A DNA stretch of 64,000 bases from Micromonospora sp. BL4 (GCF_003667505.1 NZ_RCVJ01000070.1:22168-86167); one strand, 5' to 3'; positions 15,931-24,892 are shown, numbered from the stretch's first letter. The notes: generated by a model not told the origin, from the letters alone. Program-made: numbers and translations.

Positions 15931-17770
15931 TCTTCAGCACCTCTTCCAGCGTCGTCTCCAGCTCCGTGGACGTGAACGGCAGGCCGCGGACCTGGTTGTA
16001 GCTGATGGCGTCGACCAGGTAGCGGGCCCGGATGACGTGGGCGAGCTGGCCCAGGTTCATCTCCGGGATGACCACCCGGTCGTAGGAGCGCAGGACCTCG
16101 GCCAGGTTGGCGGGCATCGGGGCCAGGTGCCGCAGGTGCGCCTGGGCGATGGACAGGCCCCGCTGGCGGAGCTGCCGGCACGCCGCACCGATCGGCCCGT
16201 ACGTCGAACCCCAGCCGAGCACCAGCACGCGGGCGTCGCCGTCCGGGTCCTCCACCTCGATGTCCGGCACCGGGATCGTCTCGATCCGGGCCGCCCGGGT
16301 GCGCACCATGAAGTCGTGGTTGGCCGGGTCGTAGGAGATGTCGCCGGTCTTGTCGGCCTTCTCCAGGCCGCCGATCCGGTGCTCCAGACCCGCCGTGCCC
16401 GGGATCGCCCACGGCCGGGCCAGGGTCTCCGGGTCGCGCAGGTAGGGCAGGAAGGTGGTGCCGTCGTCGCCGTTGGGCTTGGTGGCGAACTCCACCCGCA
16501 GGTCGGGCAGCGACTCCACGTCGGGCAGCAGCCACGGCTCCGAGCCGTTGGCGACGTAGTTGTCGGACAGCAGGATCACCGGAGTGCGGTAGGTCAGCGC
16601 GATCCGGGCCGCCTCCAGCGCGGCGAAGAAGCAGTCCGACGGCGACCGGGGCGCGATCACCGCGACGGGCGCCTCGCCGTGCCGGCCGTAGAGCGCCATG
16701 TTGAGGTCGGCCTGCTCGGTCTTGGTCGGCATGCCCGTGGACGGGCCGGCACGCTGCACGTCCACGATCACCAGCGGCAGCTCCAGCGCCACCGCGAGGG
16801 AGATCGTCTCGCTCTTGAGCGCCACGCCGGGGCCACTGGTGGTGGTCACCCCGAGCGACCCGCCGTACGACGCGCCCAGCGCCGCGCCGACCGCCGCGAT
16901 CTCATCCTCCGCCTGCATGGTGAGCACGCCGAAGCGCTTGTGCTTGCTCAGCTCGTGCAGGATGTCCGACGCCGGCGTGATCGGGTACGCGCCGAGGAAG
17001 ACCGGCAGCCCGGAGCGGACGCCAGCGGCGACCAGACCCAGCGAGAGCGCCGCGTTGCCGGTGATGTTGCGGTAGGTGCCCGGCGTCATCTTCGCCGGCT
17101 TGACCTCGTACCGGACCGCGAAGTCCTCGGTGGTCTCGCCGAAGTTCCAGCCGGCCTTGAACGCGGCCACGTTCGCCGCGACCAGCTCGGGACGGGCGGC
17201 GAACTTGCGCTCCAGGAAGCGCAGCGTCGACTCGTACGGCCGGGAGTACATCCACGAGAGCAGGCCGAGGGCGAACATGTTCTTCGACCGCTCGGCGTCC
17301 TTCTTGGACACGTCGTACGCGGCGAGCGCGCCGACGGTCATCGAGGTCAGCGCCACCGGGTGCACGACATACCCGGCCAGCGAGTCGTCGTCCAGTGGGC
17401 TGGACTGGTAGCCGACCTTGGCCAGGTTGCGCCTGGTGAACTCGTCGGTGTTGACGATGATGTCCGCGCCGCGCGGCAGGTCGGCCAGGTTGGCCTTGAG
17501 CGCCGCCGGGTTCATCGCCACCAGCACGTTGGGCGCGTCGCCCGGGGTGAGGATGTCGTAGTCGGCGAAGTGCACCTGGAAGCTCGACACGCCGGGCAGT
17601 GTGCCGGCAGGTGCCCGGATCTCCGCGGGGAAGTTGGGCAGCGTGGAAATGTCGTTGCCGAGCTGCGCCGTCTCCGAGGTGAACCGGTCGCCGGTCAGCT
17701 GCATGCCGTCGCCGGAGTCACCGGCGAACCGGATGACCACCCGATCGAGTTGACGGATCTGCTTGGTCAC
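15923..17770 (-). CDS. korA: 2-oxoacid:ferredoxin oxidoreductase, fused gamma-alpha subunit
   Basis: 615 residues with the gamma domain first (FAGDSGDGMQLTG near 15-27, ending near 190) and the alpha domain after it (GAYPITPASDILHEL near 268-282, AVGAALGASYGG, TTTSGPGVALKSE). The alpha domain binds the pyrimidine end of ThDP and CoA. This is the normal actinobacterial two-gene form in which gamma and alpha are fused. The start is GTG, preceded by GAAGGTGG. It overlaps korB by 8 nt, so the pair is coupled. No ferredoxin gene is next to it. Confidence 0.95.
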   Translation of the reverse strand: MTKQIRQLDRVVIRFAGDSGDGMQLTGDRFTSETAQLGNDISTLPNFPAEIRAPAGTLPGVSSFQVHFADYDILTPGDAPNVLVAMNPAALKANLADLPRGADIIVNTDEFTRRNLAKVGYQSSPLDDDSLAGYVVHPVALTSMTVGALAAYDVSKKDAERSKNMFALGLLSWMYSRPYESTLRFLERKFAARPELVAANVAAFKAGWNFGETTEDFAVRYEVKPAKMTPGTYRNITGNAALSLGLVAAGVRSGLPVFLGAYPITPASDILHELSKHKRFGVLTMQAEDEIAAVGAALGASYGGSLGVTTTSGPGVALKSETISLAVALELPLVIVDVQRAGPSTGMPTKTEQADLNMALYGRHGEAPVAVIAPRSPSDCFFAALEAARIALTYRTPVILLSDNYVANGSEPWLLPDVESLPDLRVEFATKPNGDDGTTFLPYLRDPETLARPWAIPGTAGLEHRIGGLEKADKTGDISYDPANHDFMVRTRAARIETIPVPDIEVEDPDGDARVLVLGWGSTYGPIGAACRQLRQRGLSIAQAHLRHLAPMPANLAEVLRSYDRVVIPEMNLGQLAHVIRARYLVDAISYNQVRGLPFTSTELETTLEEVLKNV

Positions 17771-18145
17771 TGTGCCACCTTCGTTCGCGACTGCGGGGCC
17801 CGCAAAACCGACTCACTCCTCGCGCTCACGCCTGCACCTCGCTTCGCTGCGCGCGATGGCGCGGGCGGCTGAACCTGATGGTGACCTCGCCTTGCCCGGC
17901 CACGGGACCTCCTTGACGCAACGCCGCACCGCACCGCTCCAGGCTGGTCCGGTCCGCTGTCGTTCCTCACCTGAGAGCCTACGTCGAACAGACCCCCGGC
18001 CCTCCCCGGAGGTCCGCCGACTGGGACCGGATCCGGTTGGGAATTGCACCGTATTGCGACGTTTCACCCAGCCCGCCGTAATCCAGATCACCGTCGACGT
18101 CGCGCCATCGGCCCGCGCCGGGTGGTGGACGGCCGGTGTGGCCGG
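17771..18145. other. Gene-free stretch upstream of korAB
   Basis: This holds the korA ribosome site and, further up, the CTCCTCGCGCTCACGCC / CACCTCGCTTCGCT type of sequence that recurs between genes in Micromonosporaceae. TAGGCTCTCAGG on the minus strand (about 17972-17983) could supply a -10 box for korA. No coding sequence is evident, and no strong hairpin follows the surface-protein gene. Confidence 0.4.
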
Positions 18146-19609
18146 TCAGTCGGTGGGGACCGTGGGCGGGTCGGTGAGCCGGCGACGCAGCGAGGTGGTC
18201 GCCAGCGTGAGGGCCAGCACCACCAGCAACGCGGAGACCGCGATCAGGAGAACCGCCGTGCGCTGCACCGAGGTCATCCCGGCATCGTCGCCGGAGCCGC
18301 CGGCGGGGAGCACGCCCTGCGAGCCGGTGGGCGCGGGCGGGGAGACCACCGGGGTGGCCAGCGCGGCAGCCGCGGTGATCCGGAAACTCATCTGCACCCG
18401 CCGGGTGGGGCCGCTGCGCGGGTCGAGTTGTCCGATCACCGCGCCGGACAGCGGCGCCTCCCGCTGGGCCTGCGGTGTCGCCTCCACCGGCAGCCGCAGT
18501 TCGACGGCGCTGCCCGCCCGCACCGGGCCGGTGTCGCACCGGGTCCGGGTCGGGTCGATCGCCACGCAGCCCTCCGGTGGGGCCGGCACGCTCACCCCGG
18601 CCGGAAGGACCACCTCGACCCGGCCGGCCGCGTCCACCGTGCCGGTGTTGCCCAGCCGCACCGCGAGGGTGCTCGCCGCGCCGCTGATGTCGAAGCTCAC
18701 CTCGTCGGCGGCCAGCGAGATCCCGGGCACCGGTGGACCCGGCGGGAAGAGCACCGCGAAGCCCTGGTCGTCGGCGGCCTCACCGGCGACTCCCGGTGCG
18801 TTCGCGGTGACCCGCACGGAGCCGCTGAGGGGCATCTGCTTCCACGCGGTGCCGGCGACCCGCAACCGGAGCAGGCTGCTGAAGCGTGCGCCCGCCTCGG
18901 CCGTCCAGGCCCCGCAGCGGTACGCGCCGCCACCGGTGGCGGTGCAGCCCTTCGTTCCGGCGTCGGTCAGCCCGGCGGGCAGGGTGTACGAGAGCCGGAT
19001 CAGCTGGGCGGTGGTGCCGGTGTTCGTCACCGTGACCCGCAGCGTGGCGGCGGTGCTGGCCGCGTTCCAGTACGCGCCCGTGAGGGTGACGTCCTCGGTG
19101 GTGACCTGCACGCCGAGTGGGTTCGGCGGCGCCTCCTGGCCCGGTGCCGGCGGACGGACCGGGGGAGCTGACGGCGCCGGGGGCGCTGGAGGCGCTGGAG
19201 GTGCCGGGGGCCCGGGCGTGGGCGGCCGGGTGGTGCTGCTGCTGCCCGGTGCGGGCGCGGTGGTGGTCGGTGCCGGCGGCACGTCCGGCGCGGTGGTCTG
19301 CGGGGCCGGTGGCGTCGTCTCCGGCGGCGGTGCGGTGGTCTCCGGGGCCGGGTCGGTCGGCGGCGGATCGCCGCCCGGCTCCTCGGTCGGGGTGGGCTCC
19401 TCGGCCGGGGTGGTCTCGGGGCCCGGCGCGGGTTCGGTCGCCGAGTCCGTCACCGCAGCGACCGGGGTGGCGTCCGGCACTGCCGCGCCGGCCCAGGCCG
19501 GTGCCACGGCGAGCGCCGCGAGCAGGCCGAGCACGAGCGAGATCGCCAGCAGGGGCGTGGGACGCCCCGCAGCCCCCCGAGGGACGGGCGGAACCTGCAC
19601 GCTGGCCAT
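18146..19609 (-). CDS. Surface-anchored protein with Pro/Thr-rich stalk and DUF11-like domains
   Basis: 487 residues: a signal peptide (LLAISLVLGLLAALAVAPAWA, cut near residue 41), then a stalk of about 110 residues rich in Pro, Thr and Glu (many PETT/TTAP units), then two Ig-like/DUF11 domains with paired cysteines (KGCTATGGGAYRCG and EGCVAIDPTRTRC). A C-terminal membrane helix (AVLLIAVSALLVVLALTLA) ends in a short basic tail (RRRL). This is the layout of a wall-spanning anchored protein, with no LPXTG. It is divergent from nuoA and has no evident operon partner. The function is unknown. The second domain resembles the repeats of the secreted protein at 5432-6694. Confidence 0.7.
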   Translation of the reverse strand: MASVQVPPVPRGAAGRPTPLLAISLVLGLLAALAVAPAWAGAAVPDATPVAAVTDSATEPAPGPETTPAEEPTPTEEPGGDPPPTDPAPETTAPPPETTPPAPQTTAPDVPPAPTTTAPAPGSSSTTRPPTPGPPAPPAPPAPPAPSAPPVRPPAPGQEAPPNPLGVQVTTEDVTLTGAYWNAASTAATLRVTVTNTGTTAQLIRLSYTLPAGLTDAGTKGCTATGGGAYRCGAWTAEAGARFSSLLRLRVAGTAWKQMPLSGSVRVTANAPGVAGEAADDQGFAVLFPPGPPVPGISLAADEVSFDISGAASTLAVRLGNTGTVDAAGRVEVVLPAGVSVPAPPEGCVAIDPTRTRCDTGPVRAGSAVELRLPVEATPQAQREAPLSGAVIGQLDPRSGPTRRVQMSFRITAAAALATPVVSPPAPTGSQGVLPAGGSGDDAGMTSVQRTAVLLIAVSALLVVLALTLATTSLRRRLTDPPTVPTD

Positions 19610-19738
19610 CTGACCTCCGGTGACATGGGTGGGGGTCCAGTATTCGGTAACAGTTGCCTTGGAGCACTAGTCCCATTTGGAAACAAATCCGTAACGTGTT
19701 CGGGACGGCCGTTCCGGGGGGACGGTAGGCTGCCGGAC

Positions 19739-20116
19739 GTGACCGGTTACCTGGGCTCGTACGCGACGCTCGGGCTCCTGCTGCTCGCCAGCGTCCTCTT
19801 CTTCGTTACGGCGTTCTCGGCCAACCGAGTGTTACGTCCCGCCCGTCCAGCGGAGCCGCACGGCAAGCGGACCAGCTACGAGTGCGGGCTCGACCCGGTC
19901 GGCGCGGACTGGGCGCAGATGCAGATCCGCTACTACGTCTACGCCTACCTCTACGTCCTCTTCGCGGTCGAGGCGGTGTTCCTCTTCCCCTGGGCGGTGG
20001 TCTTCGACCGGCCGGGCTTCGGCCTGGTCACGGTGGTGGAGATGGCGGTGTTCGTGGCGGTGCTCGCACTGGGCATCCTCTATGCCTGGCGTAGGAACAT
20101 CCTGCGCTGGACCTGA
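19739..20116 (+). CDS. nuoA: NADH-quinone oxidoreductase subunit A (orphan copy)
   Basis: A 125-residue subunit of complex I with three membrane helices (residues 5-27, about 68-90 and about 97-118) and the conserved cytoplasmic loop KRTSYECGLDPVG followed by QMQIRYYVYAYLYVLFAVE. The Glu and Asp of this loop lie near the quinone channel. The start GTG lies 7 nt after TAGGCT, a leaderless promoter. No other nuo gene is near, so this is either a second, orphan copy beside a full nuo operon elsewhere or a displaced subunit gene. Confidence 0.93.
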   Translation: MTGYLGSYATLGLLLLASVLFFVTAFSANRVLRPARPAEPHGKRTSYECGLDPVGADWAQMQIRYYVYAYLYVLFAVEAVFLFPWAVVFDRPGFGLVTVVEMAVFVAVLALGILYAWRRNILRWT

Positions 20117-20183
20117 GCCCCCGGGCCTCCGGCGATCGTGCCGGTCCGTCCGGCCGTTCGCGGCCGGTTGTCCGGACGAGCGG

Positions 20184-21053
20184 TCAGGCCAGACCCCGAC
20201 GGGTCGCCGCGGGCGGCCGGTCACCGCGGATCGAGGCCACCATGTCCAGCACCCGGCGGGTGGGCGCGACCTGGTGGGCCCGGAACACCCGGGCACCGAG
20301 CCAGGCCGAGATCGCCGTCGCGGCGAGCGTCCCCTCCAGCCGTTCGGCGACCGGCAGGTCGAGCGTCTCGCCGATGAAGTCCTTGTTGGAGAGCGCCACC
20401 AGCAGCGGCCAGCCGGTCCCGGTCAACTCGTCCAGCCGACGGGTGATCTCCAGGGAGTGCCGGGTGTTCTTGCCGAAGTCGTGAGCCGGGTCGATCAGGA
20501 TGCCGTCGGGGCGTACCCCCGCGGCCACCGCGCGCTCGGCGAGCCCGGTCACCGTCGCGACCACGTCGGCGACCACGTCGTCGAAGGCGGCCCGGTGCGG
20601 CCGGGTCCGGGGGACCAGCCCGCCGGCGTGCGAGCAGACCAGCCCGGCGCCGGTCCGCGCGGCCACCCGGGCGAGCGCCGGGTCGGCGCCCGACCAGGTG
20701 TCGTTGAGCAGGTCGGCCCCGGCCGCCACGGCCTCCACCGCCACCTCCGCGCGCCAGGTGTCGATGGAGATGACCACCTCCGGGAACGCGGCCCGGACGG
20801 CGGCGATGGTGTCCACCGTGCGCCGGATCTCCTCGGTGACGTCCACCTCGGCGCCGGGCCCGGCCTTCACCCCGCCGATGTCGATGATCGCCGCGCCCTC
20901 GTCCACGGCCCGCTCGACCGCCCGCAGCGCGCTGTCGGCGGCGAAGGTGGCGCCCCGGTCGAAGAACGAGTCCGGCGTGCGGTTGACGATCGCCATCACC
21001 ACCAGCTCGCCGGGAGCGAAGGTCCGCCCACCCAGCCGAAGCGCCCCGGCCAT
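20184..21053 (-). CDS. folP2: Dihydropteroate synthase homologue, FolP2 type
   Basis: A 289-residue TIM barrel of the DHPS family. It has MAIVNRTPDSFFD near residues 20-32 where true DHPS has NVTPDSF, and IDIGGVKAGPGAEVD where true DHPS has the STRPG pABA loop. These changes mark the FolP2 group (M. tuberculosis Rv1207), which did not replace FolP1 in mycobacteria and whose role is unclear. The ATG at 21053 has GGAGG 6 nt before it; earlier in-frame starts are unlikely. As in mycobacteria it lies next to a DivIVA-domain gene and a tag gene, but here it is divergent from them and the glucosyl-3-phosphoglycerate synthase gene between them is missing. Confidence 0.85.
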   Translation of the reverse strand: MAGALRLGGRTFAPGELVVMAIVNRTPDSFFDRGATFAADSALRAVERAVDEGAAIIDIGGVKAGPGAEVDVTEEIRRTVDTIAAVRAAFPEVVISIDTWRAEVAVEAVAAGADLLNDTWSGADPALARVAARTGAGLVCSHAGGLVPRTRPHRAAFDDVVADVVATVTGLAERAVAAGVRPDGILIDPAHDFGKNTRHSLEITRRLDELTGTGWPLLVALSNKDFIGETLDLPVAERLEGTLAATAISAWLGARVFRAHQVAPTRRVLDMVASIRGDRPPAATRRGLA

Positions 21054-21208
21054 GCCCGCCTCCTGAGAGTCCGCACCGTCGCCGCCGCGTCGGCCGGTCC
21101 CGACGCTAGCCGGTCGGCGGACCGGAACGCCGGGCGGCGTCGACGCCGATCGTGATCGAGGTGGGTGGTGGGCTCGCTCACGGCCGTGCGCCATGCCACG
21201 ATCAGTGC

Positions 21209-21823
21209 ATGGGTCAGCTTCTGCTCTTCCTGGTCGTGGCGTTGACCGTCGCGGCGGTGGTGTTCGGCGTGACGGTGCTGGTCACCGGCCGCGATCCGGG
21301 CCTGGTGCCCGCCGAGCCGGATTCGCAGGCCGTGGCGTTGCCGGCCAGCCGGCCGCTGCGCGAATCCGATGTGGGCGCGGTCCGTTTCGACACCGGGCTG
21401 CGCGGGTACCGGATGGCCCAGGTCGATCAGGCGATGCGCCGCGCCGCCTACGACATCGGCTACAAGTCGGAGCTGATCGGCGTGCTGGAGGCGGAGGTCA
21501 ACGCGTTGCGTGCGGGGCGTATCGCCGACGCGGACGCGCTGCGCCAGGCCCGTGAGCAGTCCGCCGGCGTGGCTACGAACGAGGATGCGGCGGCTCAGCA
21601 GGTCGAGCGGCCGGGCGACGACGCCGGGTCCGGCGTTGCCCCGGTCGGCCCGGCCGGTGTCGGCCCGCTGCCCGGTGCCACCTCCTCCCCGGCGGACTCC
21701 GATGGGGTGGCTCCGGCCGCCGCGCAGGCTGATGACGAGCCGACTGATGACGAGCCGGCCGACGGCGAGCCGGCCGACGGCACCGGACAGCACGGCGCGG
21801 TGGTTCGGTCGGAGTCGGCGTGA
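21209..21823 (+). CDS. DivIVA-domain membrane protein (Rv1209-like)
   Basis: 204 residues: an N-terminal membrane helix (LLLFLVVALTVAAVVFGVTVLV), a DivIVA motif (VRFDTGLRGYRMAQVDQAMRR near 51-71) followed by a short coiled coil to about residue 115, and a disordered acidic tail with DEPTDDEPADGEPADG repeats. DivIVA motifs gather at curved membranes and organise polar growth. The order DivIVA-domain / tag beside folP2 matches Rv1207-Rv1210. The stop overlaps the next start (GTGA), so it is coupled to the SRPBCC gene. Confidence 0.75.
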   Translation: MGQLLLFLVVALTVAAVVFGVTVLVTGRDPGLVPAEPDSQAVALPASRPLRESDVGAVRFDTGLRGYRMAQVDQAMRRAAYDIGYKSELIGVLEAEVNALRAGRIADADALRQAREQSAGVATNEDAAAQQVERPGDDAGSGVAPVGPAGVGPLPGATSSPADSDGVAPAAAQADDEPTDDEPADGEPADGTGQHGAVVRSESA

Positions 21824-22317
21824 CCGACCCGGGGGGCGGCGACGATCTCCGCGAGGCCGCCCAACCCGGCGCTGGCGAAGTGACCGCCACGGTGATCGTC
21901 AACGCCCCGGCGGAGCGGGTCTTCACCGCGCTGCTCGCCTGGGAACGCCAGTCCGACTGGATCCCGTTCACCCGGCTGCGGGTGGTCGAGGGCGACGGCC
22001 GTGAAGGCAGCCTGATCGAGGCCGTGACCGCGCTCGGCCCGCTGGTGCTGCGCGACGAGATGCGGGTGGTCCGGGTCGACGAGCCGTACGAGATCGGCGT
22101 GGTGCACTGCGGCCGGCTGCTGCGCGGCCCGGGGGTGCTGCGCTGCACCCAGATGGACCGGGCCCGCACCCAGGTGGTCTGGCACGAGTGGTTCCACCTG
22201 CCGGGCGGCCCGGCCGGCCGGCTGGCGTGGCCGGTGCTCTGGCCCGGCTCCAAGGTCAGCCTCACCCAGGCGCTGAAGAGGTTCGCCCGTCTGGTCGAGC
22301 AGGGCCAACTGCCCTGA
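21820..22317 (+). CDS. SRPBCC (START-like) family protein
   Basis: 165 residues with the helix-grip fold of polyketide cyclase/Coq10-like proteins: EVTATVIVNAPAERVFTALL near 20-39 opens the fold, LRDEMRVVRV and RTQVVWHEWFHLPGG form later strands, and the long C-terminal helix ends LKRFARLVEQ. Such proteins bind a hydrophobic ligand in a central cavity. GTG start overlapping the DivIVA-protein stop by 4 nt. The ligand is unknown; coupling to a membrane DivIVA-domain protein suggests a lipid or envelope role, which is inference. Confidence 0.75.
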   Translation: MTDPGGGDDLREAAQPGAGEVTATVIVNAPAERVFTALLAWERQSDWIPFTRLRVVEGDGREGSLIEAVTALGPLVLRDEMRVVRVDEPYEIGVVHCGRLLRGPGVLRCTQMDRARTQVVWHEWFHLPGGPAGRLAWPVLWPGSKVSLTQALKRFARLVEQGQLP

Positions 22318-22419
22318 CCACGCCCCGCGGCGGCCGCCCGCCGGCGCGCGCGGGACACCACCTGCGGCCGGGCGGCCGGCGGCGCCGGGCTGTCGGTCCG
22401 ATGGCCTAGCGTGTACGAG

Positions 22420-23001
22420 GTGAGTGACCTGGTGATCGGCGCCGACGGGCTGCCACGCTGCGCCTGGGGGTCGAGCACCCCCGACTACGCCGTCTACCAC
22501 GACACCGAGTGGGGGCGGCCGCTGCACGGCGACGACGCGCTCTACGAGCGGATGACCCTGGAGGCGTTCCAGTCGGGCCTGTCCTGGCTGACCATCCTGC
22601 GCAAGCGCCCGGCGTTCCGGCTGGCCTTCGACGAGTTCCGGATTCCGACCGTCGCCGGCTACGACGACGCCGATGTGACCCGGCTGCTCGCCGACGCCGG
22701 CATCGTCCGCAACCGAGCCAAGATCGAGGCGGCGATCGCCAACGCCCGCGCCGCGCTGGAGCTGCCCGACGGCCTGTCCGCGCTGCTCTGGTCCTTCGCC
22801 CCGGCGCCCCGGCCGGCCCGTCCCGCCTCGTTCGCCGAGGTCGCGCCGATCACCCCCGAGTCGACGGCGATGGCCAAGGCGCTCAAGAAGCGCGGCTTCC
22901 GGTTCGTCGGCCCGACCACCGCCTACGCGCTCATGCAGGCCACCGGCATGGTCGACGATCACATCGTCGGCTGCCATGTCACGCTGCCACCGACGGCGTG
23001 A
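22420..23001 (+). CDS. tag: DNA-3-methyladenine glycosylase I
   Basis: 193 residues. Excises N3-methyladenine from alkylated DNA as the first step of base excision repair. RCAWGSSTPDYAVYHDTEWG near 10-29 has the first Cys and His of the zinc snap, DDHIVGCH near the end supplies the others, and LEAFQSGLSWLTILRKRPAFR is the family signature around the base pocket. The GTG at 22420 was chosen because TAGCGT lies 7 nt upstream; a GTG 9 nt earlier is possible. Orthologue of Rv1210. Confidence 0.95.
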   Translation: MSDLVIGADGLPRCAWGSSTPDYAVYHDTEWGRPLHGDDALYERMTLEAFQSGLSWLTILRKRPAFRLAFDEFRIPTVAGYDDADVTRLLADAGIVRNRAKIEAAIANARAALELPDGLSALLWSFAPAPRPARPASFAEVAPITPESTAMAKALKKRGFRFVGPTTAYALMQATGMVDDHIVGCHVTLPPTA

Positions 23002-23014
23002 TGGGATGGCAGGC

Positions 23015-23638
23015 ATGACGACCGAGACCGCGCACCGGGCCGGCGAGGCCGGCCACGTCGACGGGACGGGCACCTGGGCGCTGCTGCTGCCCGCCGAGCG
23101 GTACGAGGCCGAGCGACTCGTGCACCACGACACGCTGGAGCTGACCGGGGTGACGGGCGTCAGCCGACCGGGCCCGGGTGATCAGGTGGCGGTGCTGGCC
23201 GACACGCCGCCCCGGCTGGTGGCGCTCGGCCGGGTCACCGCGCCGGCCCAACGGCACCGCGAAGACCCGGACGACCCGCAGTCGCCGGTCGAGCCCGGGA
23301 CGCTCGTCGTGGCGTACACCCGGCGGGCCTTCGACGAGCCGGTGCCGGCCGACCGGCTGACGCTCGACGGGCCCCTCACCGCGCTGGACCCGGTGGCCTT
23401 CCGGGCGCTGGCCGACCGGCTCGGTCCGCCCCCGGCGCGGCGCACCTGGCTGGTCAGCCTCGACCTGCCGATCGAGGCCGGCACGCCGGCCGAGGCGGTC
23501 CGGCTCTTCTGGTCCTACGTGCAGGAGCTGGGGCCGCGTGAGCTGCCGGCCTTCGTGTCGCCCTCCGGGGACGAGCTGGCCATGCAGGCGTTCGTGCTGG
23601 GCGCGGAGGCCAACCAGGACCCGGAAGAGGACGACTAG
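23015..23638 (+). CDS. Uncharacterised protein, possibly PUA/EVE-like fold
   Basis: 207 residues, 13 nt after tag, probably in the same operon. There is no signal or membrane segment. The first half (GTWALLLPAERYE, LTGVTGVSRPGPGDQVAVLAD, RLVALGRVTAP, LVVAYTRRAFDEPV) has the order of strands seen in PUA/EVE/ASCH domains, in which GDxVxxY and GxxxV strands line a nucleic-acid or base pocket. The second half is helical (PAEAVRLFWSYVQELGPRELP). If correct, a link with base repair would fit its position, but that is inference. Its stop overlaps the opposite-strand DUF1501 stop in CTAG. Confidence 0.6.
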   Translation: MTTETAHRAGEAGHVDGTGTWALLLPAERYEAERLVHHDTLELTGVTGVSRPGPGDQVAVLADTPPRLVALGRVTAPAQRHREDPDDPQSPVEPGTLVVAYTRRAFDEPVPADRLTLDGPLTALDPVAFRALADRLGPPPARRTWLVSLDLPIEAGTPAEAVRLFWSYVQELGPRELPAFVSPSGDELAMQAFVLGAEANQDPEEDD

Positions 23639-24876
23639 AACAGGCCGTCCAGCCGCCCCCGCCAGTCGGCGAGCACCGAGCCCGGGTCGGTGTCCAGCAC
23701 GCGCTCCAGCAGCGTGGCGTAGACGTCCCGGAAGTCGGTCGTGTACTTCAGGTCCCCGTCGTCGAGGTCGGTGAGGCTGGGCGGCGCGCCGTGCCAGCCG
23801 CCGCGCACTCCGGCGCCGAGCAGCAGCATGTCGGAGGCGGTGCCGTGGTCGGTGCCGTCCGAGGCGTTGGCCCGGACCCGGCGGCCGAACTCCGAGTAGA
23901 CCGCCACCACCACCTTCCGGCCCGCCTCGGTACGGCTCATCCGGTCCGCGAAGCCGGTCAGCGCCCGGTCCACCTGGCCGAGCAGGACGGCCTGCAACTG
24001 CTTCTCGTCCGCGTGCGTGTCGCAGCCGCCCAGGGACACCGAGAAGACCCGGGTGGACACCTCGGCCTCGACGCACTGCGCGACCAGGTCCAGCTGCGCG
24101 TCCAGGGGGGTCCGTGCCCCGCCGGTGGCCGTCGCCGGCGCCTGGTCGCCGTCCGGGTCCGCCGCGTCCGTCGCCGCGGAGTCACGGACGTGGCGGATCA
24201 TCTCGTCCACCGAGCGCAGGTCGGCGAAACAGGCGGCGGCCCGGCTCCTAGCCGCCGACTCACCCGCCTCCGGCGCGGCGAACGCGGTCAGCGTCGCCGC
24301 TGGCAGCCCCTTGGCGGCCTTCCGGTCGGCCACGGGCACCGCGGCGCCCGCGCTCCGCGCCCCGGCCAGCAGCGGCGGCAGCGCCGGCTCGAAGGAGACC
24401 GCGAGCCGAGGGTCCCCGCCCGCCCCGTCCAGCCAGCGACCCAGCCAGCCGGTGTTGCCGGGCCGGTCCGGTTGCGCGGTGTGCCAGATGTCCATGGACC
24501 GGAAGTGGCTGCGGTCCGGCTTCGGGTAGCCGATTCCGCGCACGATCGCCAGCCCGCCGCCGGACCAGCGCTGGTGCAGGCCAGCCAGCGCCGGGTTGAG
24601 ACCGAAGTCGTCGTCCAGCCGGCGCACCTCTCCGTCCGGGTACGCCAGCTCCGGGCGGGCCGCCCGGTAGGCCGGGTCGCCGTACGGGATCACGGTGTTC
24701 AGACCGTCGTTGCCGCCGTAGAGGGTGACCAGCACCAGCGTGCGGGACTGCGGATCGCGGTCCCCGGCGGTGTCCAGCAGGTCCCGCAGGCCGTAGGCGC
24801 CGGCCCCGGCGGCCAGTGCGCCCGCGCCGACCACTCCGCTCGTGAGCAGGAACTTCCGTCGGGTCAGGGTGTCCAT
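23635..24876 (-). CDS. DUF1501 protein, Tat-exported
   Basis: 413 residues. The N-terminus TRRKFLLTSGVVGAGALAAGAGA is a twin-arginine signal. The mature part has the alkaline-phosphatase-like core of DUF1501: TLVLVTLYGGNDGLNTVIP near the start, HFRSMDIWHTA, SLGGCDTHADEKQLQ near the middle, and VVVAVYSEFGRRVRANASDGTDHGTASDMLLLG near the end, with the Asp/His residues expected to hold metals. The start has GAGTCG only but begins the Tat signal properly. It follows the DUF1800 gene by 16 nt; DUF1800-DUF1501 pairs are common in many phyla and their joint function is unknown, perhaps hydrolysis of a sulfate or phosphate ester outside the cell. Confidence 0.9.
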   Translation of the reverse strand: MDTLTRRKFLLTSGVVGAGALAAGAGAYGLRDLLDTAGDRDPQSRTLVLVTLYGGNDGLNTVIPYGDPAYRAARPELAYPDGEVRRLDDDFGLNPALAGLHQRWSGGGLAIVRGIGYPKPDRSHFRSMDIWHTAQPDRPGNTGWLGRWLDGAGGDPRLAVSFEPALPPLLAGARSAGAAVPVADRKAAKGLPAATLTAFAAPEAGESAARSRAAACFADLRSVDEMIRHVRDSAATDAADPDGDQAPATATGGARTPLDAQLDLVAQCVEAEVSTRVFSVSLGGCDTHADEKQLQAVLLGQVDRALTGFADRMSRTEAGRKVVVAVYSEFGRRVRANASDGTDHGTASDMLLLGAGVRGGWHGAPPSLTDLDDGDLKYTTDFRDVYATLLERVLDTDPGSVLADWRGRLDGLF

Positions 24877-24892
24877 CTGTCGACTCCTCGGC

